A stretch of DNA of 32,806 bases, from positions 1 through 32,806 of the forward strand of contig JAEZSC010000193.1 of assembly GCA_023422005.1 (NCBI GenBank). Direction: 5' to 3'. The number at the start of each line of letters is the position of its first letter. The first letter of the stretch is position 1. Under the pieces are notes generated by a model, which did not search any database, was not told the DNA's origin, and was given only the letters and a program-made list of their open reading frames with translations. The position numbers were made by a program, and so were the translations under genes. Positions 15,702 through 22,105 of the stretch are shown piece after piece. The DNA is from Bacillota bacterium. Lineage in GTDB: Bacteria > Bacillota > Clostridia > Christensenellales > UMGS416.

Positions 15702-15958
15702 TGAGGAAGAAAAGAGGCTCAATCGCCGAAGGACGGTTCATCCGGCCGAGGCAAACGAACAGCAAATAAGAACCGCGCACAGAACCCGCCAACAGGCGTA
15801 CCCTGTCCCCAAAAAGCAATTATGAGGTAGATTAATAAGACATCGCCCGACGACAGTTATCGTCGGGCGATTGGCTGTAGCCCTGACAAGAAACCAGAAT
15901 CGCCGACGACGCACCGCGTCATCGGCGAAAGGCCGATCGATGCACCGATCGGCCTTTT
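15702..15958 (+). ncRNA. Candidate structured RNA, copy 2 (unrecognised family)
   Basis: This is the more complete copy of the element at 13096-13322. Parts in order: TGAGGAAGAAAAG; block 1 at 15732-15755 (GACGGTTCATCCGGC and onward); block 2 ACCCGCCAACAGGCG at 15784-15798; hairpin 1, 12 bp with loop CAGTTA (15842-15871); hairpin 2, 12 bp with one C-A mismatch (15900-15928); then AAAGG and a 9-bp terminator hairpin with TTTT (15931-15958). The terminator defines the likely strand and 3' end. No clear promoter is visible, so it may be processed from the chromate transporter mRNA or use a poor promoter. It accounts for nearly all of the 300-base gap 15682-15981. Confidence 0.65.
15931..15958 (+). 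terminator. Terminator at the 3' end of candidate RNA copy 2
   Basis: GGCCGATCG/CGATCGGCC with a 6-base loop, preceded by AAA and followed by TTTT. It may also serve the minus-strand gene ending at 15982, though that side has only TTT. Confidence 0.8.
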
Positions 15959-15981
15959 GTCATGCACATCTGTTTGCCGTT

Positions 15982-16119
15982 CTATCGGCACCCCTCACAG
16001 TCTTTGCACTCCACATCGCAATACTCCTTTGGCAGCGTGCGGTCATCGCCCCGTGGCCGTAAAGCGATCGCAACGACAACCACTGCCACGACCAGTCCCA
16101 AAATAATCCATTCGATCAT
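15982..16119 (-). CDS. Tiny Cys-tailed single-span membrane protein, 45 residues
   Basis: The start at 16119 has AAGGAGGTACCACCG upstream. Residues 2-20 form one hydrophobic helix (IEWIILGLVVAVVVVAIAL), then a basic stop-transfer RPR, and the short tail carries four cysteines, Cys34, 38, 41 and 44 (EYCDVECKDCEGCR). The helix-plus-Cys-tail layout recalls FeoB-associated Cys-rich membrane proteins, but no feoB is near. It lies 40 bases downstream of the Cys-rich ArsR repressor on the same strand, so metal or metalloid binding at the inner membrane face is a reasonable inference. Confidence 0.7.
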   Translation of the reverse strand: MIEWIILGLVVAVVVVAIALRPRGDDRTLPKEYCDVECKDCEGCR

Positions 16120-16159
16120 CGGTGGTACCTCCTTCCTATGATCGCAGATCAAAGAAGGC

Positions 16160-16486
16160 TCAGGCCGAACCCTGCGCGCTTTGAAGCGCCTGAGAAATCT
16201 GTACGCAGAATCTGTCCAGCAGGTCACGATTCAGCTGAAAGACAGTCCACTGGCTGCGCTTCTCCCGCCGCAGGATGCCCGCATGCTCCAACACGATCAG
16301 ATGCTGCGACACCGTGGACTGCGCCAGGCCAGTGAAGGCCACCGCATCGGCTACGCTGATGCCCTGCTCCTCGCAAGAGATCTTGTCGCAACAGGTGCCC
16401 ATGCATCCCGTACTCATCTCCATGACCAACCGCAGTCGGGTCTCATTTCCCAAAGCGTTACAGATCTTCGCAAGATTATCTTCCAT
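16160..16486 (-). CDS. ArsR-family metal/metalloid-responsive repressor
   Basis: A 108-residue winged-helix repressor. The recognition region FTGLAQSTVSQHLIVLEHAGILRREKRSQWTVFQL is a clear ArsR/SmtB fold. A Cys cluster sits just before it: Cys28, 32, 33 and 38 (GCMGTCCDKISC), with further Cys9 and one near the C-terminus. This differs from the ELCVCDL site of ArsR/CadC, so the ligand may be a soft metal, a metalloid or a redox signal. ATG 16486 is preferred because the GGAGGGG at 16492-16499 precedes it at proper spacing and overlaps the two earlier ATGs. It shares a message with the Cys-tailed membrane protein and very likely represses its own promoter. Confidence 0.85.
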   Translation of the reverse strand: MEDNLAKICNALGNETRLRLVMEMSTGCMGTCCDKISCEEQGISVADAVAFTGLAQSTVSQHLIVLEHAGILRREKRSQWTVFQLNRDLLDRFCVQISQALQSAQGSA

Positions 16487-16506
16487 GGCCATCCCCTCCA
16501 TCGTCT

Positions 16507-16547
16507 GTTTGCGATGTAATTGTATCGCATGATTGCGATGATGTCAA
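16507..16547 (-). promoter_or_regulatory. Promoter and operator of the ArsR operon
   Basis: Consensus TTGACA (16547-16542) and TACAAT (16524-16519) are spaced 17 bases apart. The spacer holds the dyad ATCGCA-ATCA-TGCGAT, and a third ATCGCAA lies just after the -10, so repressor binding would cover the whole promoter. Confidence 0.7.
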
Positions 16548-16564
16548 GCAGGCGCCGCAAAAAA

Positions 16565-16592
16565 ACCTTTTGATCCCTTGGTTCATAGGATG
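16565..16592 (+). promoter_or_regulatory. Possible late-sporulation (sigma-K-like) promoter
   Basis: AC (16565-16566), 17 bases, then CATAGGATG (16584-16592) resembles the Bacillus sigma-K pattern AC...CATAnnnTA, 24 bases before the start at 16616. Bacillus tgl is sigma-K dependent, which motivated the look. The match is short and imperfect. Confidence 0.25.
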
Positions 16593-16615
16593 GAGCAGAC
16601 AATGGAAAGGAGCCA

Positions 16616-17602
16616 ATGGATATGGCGCGTATCAAAGCGCAGCCGCTGAGCACGCTGGACCTGCTCCGCCGCCGGCATGGCAACGAGGCTGCCAGAGGCG
16701 CTTTTTATGAGATGTGTGCCCAGGATAACGAAAATGCCACACGGCTGCTCAACGATGACAACCTGAAATTCCCCACACTCTTCGTGCTGCAGCCGGAAGT
16801 CGACAAGTTCGGGCTGCACCAAGGGCTCAACGACCGAAACCACAGCGCACTATCCATGTGCGGCTGCCTGTGCGACAAAGAAAACATGTACAATCACGAG
16901 TTTGGGCCGCAGGACAAGCCCACGCTGCGCTGGATGATGCTGACCGGTTACGACGAGGACGATATGGGCGAAACCTACGATGAGATCATGGACAACACGG
17001 CCATCCTGCTGGTGCGCGAGCATCATGACAACACATGCCTGAAACCGCTGTGCGACATGATCTTCATGAGGAATCGCCATGGCCTGTACATATACGACGC
17101 GGTGTGGGCGCTGTTCGAATCTCAAGAGGTGGACGCCCTGCTTCTGGTGGCTGACCATCTGCGCTCCAACGACCGCCATGACGTGGAGCTGGCCCGCAAT
17201 CTACTCTCCTTTGTGCCGTGTTTCCAGAACAACCTGTCCACCCCTGCCGTGCAGCACCGCTGCGCCGTGAAATGGATCCACGCCAACCGGCAATGGCTGC
17301 GCTACACCGGTGAGAGCAACCAGAAAGGCGGCAATCCCTATCGCTTCGAGGTGTCGCTGGAGGCCAAGTATCTGCAGAACAGCGAGGTGTCCCGCATGGG
17401 GCCGGCAACACTTTCAGCCGACGACTATGAGCTGGGCTGCCGCTTCCACGCGCTGGACCCGGATACCCGTGTGCTGCTGGCCGACCACTCCCAGCGGCTG
17501 CGCCGGCATAGCCCGGAAAAGTGGCGGCGTTGGCTGCAAAGCGACCTGAGCGTTCAAATCCACACGGCGCGCCAGTGCGCCGGTCTGGAGGTGCGCCCGT
17601 GA
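16616..17602 (+). CDS. Unknown protein translationally coupled to transglutaminase
   Basis: A 328-residue soluble protein with no family I recognise. The AAAGGAG site lies before ATG 16616 (a second ATG at 16622 is equally plausible). It has no signal peptide or membrane helix; the composition is rich in Asp, Glu, Arg, Asn and Gln, with Cys-containing segments such as LSMCGCLCDKENMYNHEF and an alternating helix pattern (YDAVWALFESQEVDALLLVADHLRSND) that suggests an all-helical repeat-like fold. Its TGA overlaps the GTG of tgl by four bases, and the tgl ribosome site lies in its last codons. This tight coupling suggests a substrate, adaptor or regulator of the transglutaminase, possibly a spore-coat protein. 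Confidence 0.75.
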   Translation: MDMARIKAQPLSTLDLLRRRHGNEAARGAFYEMCAQDNENATRLLNDDNLKFPTLFVLQPEVDKFGLHQGLNDRNHSALSMCGCLCDKENMYNHEFGPQDKPTLRWMMLTGYDEDDMGETYDEIMDNTAILLVREHHDNTCLKPLCDMIFMRNRHGLYIYDAVWALFESQEVDALLLVADHLRSNDRHDVELARNLLSFVPCFQNNLSTPAVQHRCAVKWIHANRQWLRYTGESNQKGGNPYRFEVSLEAKYLQNSEVSRMGPATLSADDYELGCRFHALDPDTRVLLADHSQRLRRHSPEKWRRWLQSDLSVQIHTARQCAGLEVRP

Positions 17603-18366
17603 TACGCATCGGCAACAAGGCCATCGACACATTGCCCACCGTGGAGGGCTTCACGCCCAACGCGCTGCAGCAGGGCATCTTTGAAACAATGGTCAAGAGC
17701 TCCTACATCTATCGCTACGACAGCGCAGGCCAGCTGGCCTTCGAGCTGCAGGTGCGCAGCGCCACCGTGGAGGCCGCCCGGGCGTTGAGCCGCAGCGGCT
17801 TTCAATTCCGGGTATTCCGCAAATCCTTCGCCAACCCGGAATACTGGCGACGCCTGAGCAACGGCGGCTTCCAACTGCGCAGCGGCGTTACGCCCTCCGC
17901 GGCCATTGCCGACATTTACCGCCAGGGCAGCCTGTACGGAACCGAATGCGCCACGGCGATGATCATCGTCTATTACAAGGCCATGCTGGACGTGATGCCC
18001 GAGGGGCTGTTCAACCGGTTGTATTCCGACATCTATCTGATGAACTGGCAGCACATCGACCGCGACCTGGCCATACAGGACATCTCCTCCGCTGCCGATC
18101 TGCTGCCCGGCGACGCCAAATACTTCATAAACCCAGACGTAAACCCGGCGAACCCGGAATGGCAGGGCGAAAACGCTTTCTATCTGGGCGGCGGCAAATT
18201 CTACGGCCACGGCATCGGCATCGCCGACGCCGAGACGATCATCAGCACACTCAACCGCACACGACGCAGAGGCTCCAACCGCTCAGCCTATCTGCTGGAT
18301 TCGGTCAAGCGCCAGAACACGCGCTATCTGTATGATCGTGTGCGACAATACTCAGGCGGGCGATAA
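17599..18366 (+). CDS. tgl: Protein-glutamine gamma-glutamyltransferase (spore-coat type)
   Basis: A 255-residue transglutaminase of the Bacillus Tgl family, which makes epsilon-(gamma-glutamyl)lysine isopeptide bonds between coat proteins during sporulation. Conserved landmarks match B. subtilis Tgl: the catalytic Cys117 in LYGTECATAMIIVYYKAM, the GDAKYFINPDVNPANPEWQG segment, GENAFYLGGGKFYGHGIG with the active-site Glu and His, and NRTRRRGSNRSAYLL near the end. Start GTG 17599 (overlap GTGA with the upstream stop, GGAGGTG site) gives the normal family length; the longer open frame to 17521 is inside the upstream gene. A coat-type Tgl is the best sign here that the organism sporulates. Confidence 0.9.
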   Translation: MIRIGNKAIDTLPTVEGFTPNALQQGIFETMVKSSYIYRYDSAGQLAFELQVRSATVEAARALSRSGFQFRVFRKSFANPEYWRRLSNGGFQLRSGVTPSAAIADIYRQGSLYGTECATAMIIVYYKAMLDVMPEGLFNRLYSDIYLMNWQHIDRDLAIQDISSAADLLPGDAKYFINPDVNPANPEWQGENAFYLGGGKFYGHGIGIADAETIISTLNRTRRRGSNRSAYLLDSVKRQNTRYLYDRVRQYSGGR

Positions 18367-18397
18367 AAAACACGGCAACACTGTTGCCTTTGGATAA

Positions 18398-18426
18398 GAA
18401 GGCGAACCAATGCGCGGTTCGCCTTC
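18398..18426 (+). terminator. Terminator after tgl
   Basis: A perfect 11-bp stem GAAGGCGAACC/GGTTCGCCTTC with a 7-base loop, 31 bases after the tgl stop. The T-tract is interrupted (CTGCTTTGCTT). Confidence 0.65.
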
Positions 18427-18476
18427 CTGCTTTGCTTGCGCCCGATATGCTTGCCTGCCATACAGTAATAAAAAAA

Positions 18477-18540
18477 GGGGCCGAAGGTTTCCAAAGGGCG
18501 ACCGGAAAGCCCTATGGCCACGCCTGCAGGCGTGGAAATC
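18477..18540 (+). repeat. Two-hairpin dispersed element A, copy 2
   Basis: The same layout as 13333-13395: CCAAAGGGC/GCCCTATGG (one mismatch) around GACCGGAAA, then CCACGCC/GGCGTGG around TGCA. A run of seven A precedes it, so on the minus strand the element would end in a T-tract. It lies between the tgl terminator and the acetyltransferase gene. Confidence 0.65.
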
Positions 18541-18628
18541 CTTTCTCTACCCTGCTAGGCATCCATACTATGTATCTTTCTATGTCTATGGTATGATGCC
18601 TTTTAACAGTAGTATGGAGGCTTACACC

Positions 18629-19078
18629 ATGGAGTTTCGCAAGGCGATCAGAGCCGATCTGGACGCGCTGGTAGAGAATCGCATTGACTTCATCACATCC
18701 CTGCGGGCCATACCCGATCCGGGGGCGCTCCGTCAAAGCACCAGATGCTATCTGCAGGAGCATCTGGAGGATGGCACCCTGCTGTGCTGGCTGTGCACCG
18801 AGGACGGCAAAATCCGCTCTTCCTGCCTGATGTGCCTGTATCAAACCATCCCCTCGCCCAGCACGCCCAATGGCAAATGCGGCCTGCTGCTCAACGTCTA
18901 CACCCTGAAGGAGTATCGCCGCCAGGGCCTGGCCAGGGAGCTCCTCACCAGGATACTGGAGCAGGCCCGCAACTTGGGTGTAACCAAGGTTCACCTGAAC
19001 GCCACAGAAGACGGTCGTCCTCTCTATGAATCCCTGGGTTTTGCACCTCTGGAGGGGGAGATGATCTTGAAACTTTAA
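18629..19078 (+). CDS. GNAT family N-acetyltransferase
   Basis: A 149-residue acetyl-CoA-dependent acyltransferase. The fold reads MEFRKAIRADLDALVENRIDF, then a central strand LCWLCTEDGKIRSSCLMCLY, the acetyl-CoA loop in LLNVYTLKEYRRQGLARELL (the R/Q-x-x-G-x-A pattern), and VHLNATEDGRPLYESLGFAPL at the C-terminal end, typical of GNATs acting on small molecules or protein N-termini. The start at 18629 follows TATGGAGGCTTACACC. The frame is open far upstream through element A, but nothing there looks coding. The substrate is unknown. Confidence 0.85.
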   Translation: MEFRKAIRADLDALVENRIDFITSLRAIPDPGALRQSTRCYLQEHLEDGTLLCWLCTEDGKIRSSCLMCLYQTIPSPSTPNGKCGLLLNVYTLKEYRRQGLARELLTRILEQARNLGVTKVHLNATEDGRPLYESLGFAPLEGEMILKL

Positions 19079-19139
19079 CAGTATCCGCGTTGGCCATAGC
19101 CCTTTTTCGCTTCTACTCGGTCAAAATGTAGGTTTATTC

Positions 19140-19168
19140 TGGACAATATTTTCAGTTTATTATACAAT
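19140..19168 (+). promoter_or_regulatory. Promoter of the two-component operon
   Basis: TGGACA (19140-19145) and TACAAT (19163-19168) are 17 bases apart in a markedly AT-rich stretch, about 110 bases before the LytTR start, leaving a leader of roughly 100 nt without recognised structure. Confidence 0.5.
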
Positions 19169-19276
19169 TTATTCCATAGATAGCCATAATAAGCTCGTGA
19201 TACTTGAATATTGGCAGCGGCTAAATAGATCGTTTATATCGCGCCGAAGTTGCGACCAGTATCTGTGAGGGAGTTT

Positions 19277-19999
19277 ATGCCGATACGAATTGCCATATGC
19301 GACGACACCGCTGAAGACATCATTCGGTTGTCCGACGCTCTCCGAGCATATGACCCAACCTTTGAGATCGTCACATACACAAGCGGAAACGAGTTTCTGG
19401 ACGATTTGCTGAACGCCGACCAAATCGTCGATTTGCTTTTTTTGGATATCTATCTGCCGGGCCTCGATGGCATTCAGACAGCACAGAGCATTCGAGACCG
19501 GAACAGGGACCTCAAGATTATTTTCGTATCTTCCAGCCAAGATCATTTGCCGCAAGCGTATGATGTTTTTGCATTCAATTACCTGGTGAAACCCCTTGAC
19601 CAGGAACGGCTGCGCCGTATCTTGGATCGCGCCGTCGATGAGCTCTCGGCAGACCGCAGCCAAAAAATCTGTTTCAGCTATAAATCCACAACGTATGCCA
19701 TAAACCATCAAGACATTCGGTATATCGAAAGCCGCGACAAGCTGCTGCTGTTTCATTTAACCAATGGGCGCTGCCTTCAATGCTACGGAAAGCTCGATGA
19801 GCTGGAAAGCGATCTTCCGCAGCGGACGTTCATTCGCTGCCACAAGAGCTATGTTGTGAACGCTGTGCACATCACACAGATGGGGGAAAAACACATCTCA
19901 TTGGGTCAGACGTCGGTTGGCATATCGCGAAGGCATCTGCGTATTGCCAAGGATCGGTATTACGCATACTTGTTTGCGCATATGGGTAGAATGCAATGA
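19277..19999 (+). CDS. LytTR-family response regulator
   Basis: A 240-residue AgrA/VirR-type regulator. The receiver domain (about 1-120) opens MPIRIAICDD with the acidic pair Asp9/Asp10, carries the phospho-acceptor Asp57 in LLFLDIYLPGLDG, and has the conserved Lys in FAFNYLVKPLD. The C-terminal LytTR DNA-binding domain (about 135-235) includes DIRYIESRDKLLLFHL, the conserved FIRCHKSYVVNAVHI and ISRRHLRIAKDRYYAYL. The start at 19277 follows GAGGGAG; an ATG-like start at 19250 has no site. Its stop overlaps the kinase start (ATGA), so both partners are coupled. Targets are unknown; the secreted protein gene just downstream is a natural candidate. Confidence 0.9.
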   Translation: MPIRIAICDDTAEDIIRLSDALRAYDPTFEIVTYTSGNEFLDDLLNADQIVDLLFLDIYLPGLDGIQTAQSIRDRNRDLKIIFVSSSQDHLPQAYDVFAFNYLVKPLDQERLRRILDRAVDELSADRSQKICFSYKSTTYAINHQDIRYIESRDKLLLFHLTNGRCLQCYGKLDELESDLPQRTFIRCHKSYVVNAVHITQMGEKHISLGQTSVGISRRHLRIAKDRYYAYLFAHMGRMQ

Positions 20000-21942
20000 T
20001 GAAGCGGGAGCCAGGACGCAAAAAAGCGATGCTGATTGCCGGTCTGGTCTTCGTGATCCTGTTTGCCCATCTGCCGGTTGTTTATACACATTTATATCAT
20101 GATCTAACCGGGGTGCCCTCGGCTGCGGGAGGAGTCGTCGATGTGTCGGTGCTTCCCCTGGCGGGTACGGTTGCATTGGATGGGGAGTGGGAGTTTTGCT
20201 GGAAGCAGCTGATCGGCTCGCAGGGGCAGACTGCTCGGCCAGATTTCTTCATCCGCGTACCGGATTATTGGTCGAAGTACAAAATCGATGGAAACTGGCT
20301 GCCTGCAGGCGGCTATGCCAGTTATAGACTCGCACTGCGTGGATTGAGTTCAACCCGCCCGGTTACAGTCTACATACCGGATTTCGGCAGTGCCTACCGT
20401 ATTTACGTGGATGGCGCTCTTGTGTCTGAAAGCGGCAATATTTCAGAGGATGCCGGCCAGATATTCACAGTACCACGGGCAAAGCTCTATCCTGCGATGC
20501 TTTCGGTTGCGGAAACGCACGAGGTGGTTGTCGAAGTAGCGAGCACGCGGTTCTCTGGGCTGTACATGGCTCCCGTTATACAGGAATATGACTACGCCGT
20601 TCGGGAGGCCGGCTACAGGAGCAACCTGCGCTTCCTTTTGTTTGGCACGGTTTTATTCTCCTGTTTCGTTCTGATCGTAATCCATTTCCTTTCCGTACGA
20701 AACAGAGTCCACTCGGTATGGCTGCCATCGATGATCGTATGCGTGCTACTGCGCATCATGCTGACCACGGAGTTTTACAGCTTCTGGCAAAGCACCGTTG
20801 TCATCAATCTCTCGTATGAAGCCACCAACGAGCTGATGTATCTGGCTACCTTTGTACTCAAATTTCTGTTGATTTTCCTGCTGCAGGAGCAGTTTGGTCT
20901 GCGCATAACCCGACTGGAAAAGTACGGCTTTTTAGCCTATTATGCTGCGATCTATCTTGTGTATTTGCATGTCCCGCAGGATGTATATAATCGCGATCTG
21001 ACGCTGATCCTGCCCGTCTCCACCTTTGCACTGGAATTCCACGCCTTTTTCAGGATCTATTTCAGCCGGGAACGGCTCAAAAAGTATGACTGGCTGGTTT
21101 TTTGGAGCATTGTTATGGCCATTACCGGGCTGATTATCGATTGCTACTATCTCAACGGCAACATCTACGCCAACCTGTCTTTGGCACTGCTGACTTCGCT
21201 CTCGGTTTGCCTGATGACCATCAGTGTGGCTTATGCTCTGCGCATCGCCAATGTGCACAACGATCTTGCGGTGTCCTCCTCCCGCCTGACGATGGCCAGA
21301 GCCCAGATCGAAATGCAGAGGGAGTATTTTGACGCTTTGAGCGGCCAGGTGAACGAGGTCCGCGCCATCCGGCATGACATCCGGCATTTTATCGGCGCAT
21401 TGCAGAGGCTGGCTGGAGAAGGACGGTTGGAGGAACTCAACCGGTTTATAAACGAATATGAGCAGAGCGCCGATACCGATCCACTGCCGGTATTCTGCGA
21501 CAATGTCGTGGCAAACTCCATTTTGGGGTATTATGCGATCAAGGCTCGGAATGCTGCTATCCCCTATCACTGCACCTGCAGCATACCCAAACGGCTTTCC
21601 ATCAGCGACAGCGACCTGTGCGTGGTGCTGGGCAACGCGCTGGAAAATGCGATCGAGGCATGTGAAAAGCTGGATCAGGCTGAGGCGAGGTTCATTCTGG
21701 CGGAGGCCAGAATTATGAATGGGCAGCTGTTGGTCAGAATTGAGAATTCCTATGATGGCCGGGTTAATGTCGGAGCCGACGGCTATCTTTCCACCAAGAA
21801 CGAAGAGTTCCACGGCATGGGTATCCGAAACATGAAAAAGATCGTAGAAGCTTATGGTGGTTTTGTAAAGACAGAGCATGATGGAGCTGTCTTTACCCTG
21901 CAGGCTGCATTCTCTGATACCCACAAGGCGGAAGAAGTCTAG
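19996..21942 (+). CDS. 7TMR-DISM/GHKL sensor histidine kinase
   Basis: A 648-residue membrane kinase. The N-terminal helix (about 11-33) is followed by an extracellular beta-sandwich domain (about 40-205) with LDGEWEFCWKQLIG, IRVPDYWSKY, GYASYRLAL and SAYRIYVDGALV, the carbohydrate-binding-like sensor seen in 7TMR-DISM receptors. Seven transmembrane helices (about 208-430) follow. The cytoplasmic part has an H-box with His460 in EVRAIRHDIRHFIGAL, an N-box GNALENAIEACEKL and a G-box GMGIRNMKKIVEAYGG, i.e. a GHKL ATPase of the AgrC-like class. It phosphorylates the LytTR partner encoded just upstream. The ligand is probably a glycan or small solute, by analogy only. Confidence 0.88.
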   Translation: MMKREPGRKKAMLIAGLVFVILFAHLPVVYTHLYHDLTGVPSAAGGVVDVSVLPLAGTVALDGEWEFCWKQLIGSQGQTARPDFFIRVPDYWSKYKIDGNWLPAGGYASYRLALRGLSSTRPVTVYIPDFGSAYRIYVDGALVSESGNISEDAGQIFTVPRAKLYPAMLSVAETHEVVVEVASTRFSGLYMAPVIQEYDYAVREAGYRSNLRFLLFGTVLFSCFVLIVIHFLSVRNRVHSVWLPSMIVCVLLRIMLTTEFYSFWQSTVVINLSYEATNELMYLATFVLKFLLIFLLQEQFGLRITRLEKYGFLAYYAAIYLVYLHVPQDVYNRDLTLILPVSTFALEFHAFFRIYFSRERLKKYDWLVFWSIVMAITGLIIDCYYLNGNIYANLSLALLTSLSVCLMTISVAYALRIANVHNDLAVSSSRLTMARAQIEMQREYFDALSGQVNEVRAIRHDIRHFIGALQRLAGEGRLEELNRFINEYEQSADTDPLPVFCDNVVANSILGYYAIKARNAAIPYHCTCSIPKRLSISDSDLCVVLGNALENAIEACEKLDQAEARFILAEARIMNGQLLVRIENSYDGRVNVGADGYLSTKNEEFHGMGIRNMKKIVEAYGGFVKTEHDGAVFTLQAAFSDTHKAEEV

Positions 21943-21975
21943 GCGCACATGTCGAATAAATTTAAAACCAATTTC

Positions 21976-22006
21976 GGCGAAAACCGGGGTCGTTTTCGCC
22001 ATTTTT
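21976..22006 (+). terminator. Terminator of the two-component operon
   Basis: GGCGAAAAC/GTTTTCGCC, a perfect 9-bp stem with a 7-base loop, followed by ATTTTTAT, 33 bases after the kinase stop. Confidence 0.85.
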
Positions 22007-22028
22007 ATGCCTTAGAGAATCAGATCTG

Positions 22029-22034
22029 TATAAT
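22029..22034 (+). promoter_or_regulatory. -10 box of the secreted-protein gene
   Basis: TATAAT, 72 bases before ATG 22106, with no recognisable -35 at 16-18 bases. This would fit an activator-dependent promoter, perhaps served by the adjacent LytTR regulator. Confidence 0.4.
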
Positions 22035-22105
22035 GAACATTACAAATTTTCCGCCTCTGCAGGCCTAGATCAAAAAAAGATGACACATGAAAGGAAAAGA
22101 CTGAT

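Noticed and set aside
15001..15819. Minus-strand frame of 272 codons covering candidate RNA copy 2
   Set aside because: Its His/Gln/Gly/Arg-rich translation has no domain, it opposes the chromate transporter gene, and the compensatory changes in the hairpins do not preserve a shared protein with copy 1.
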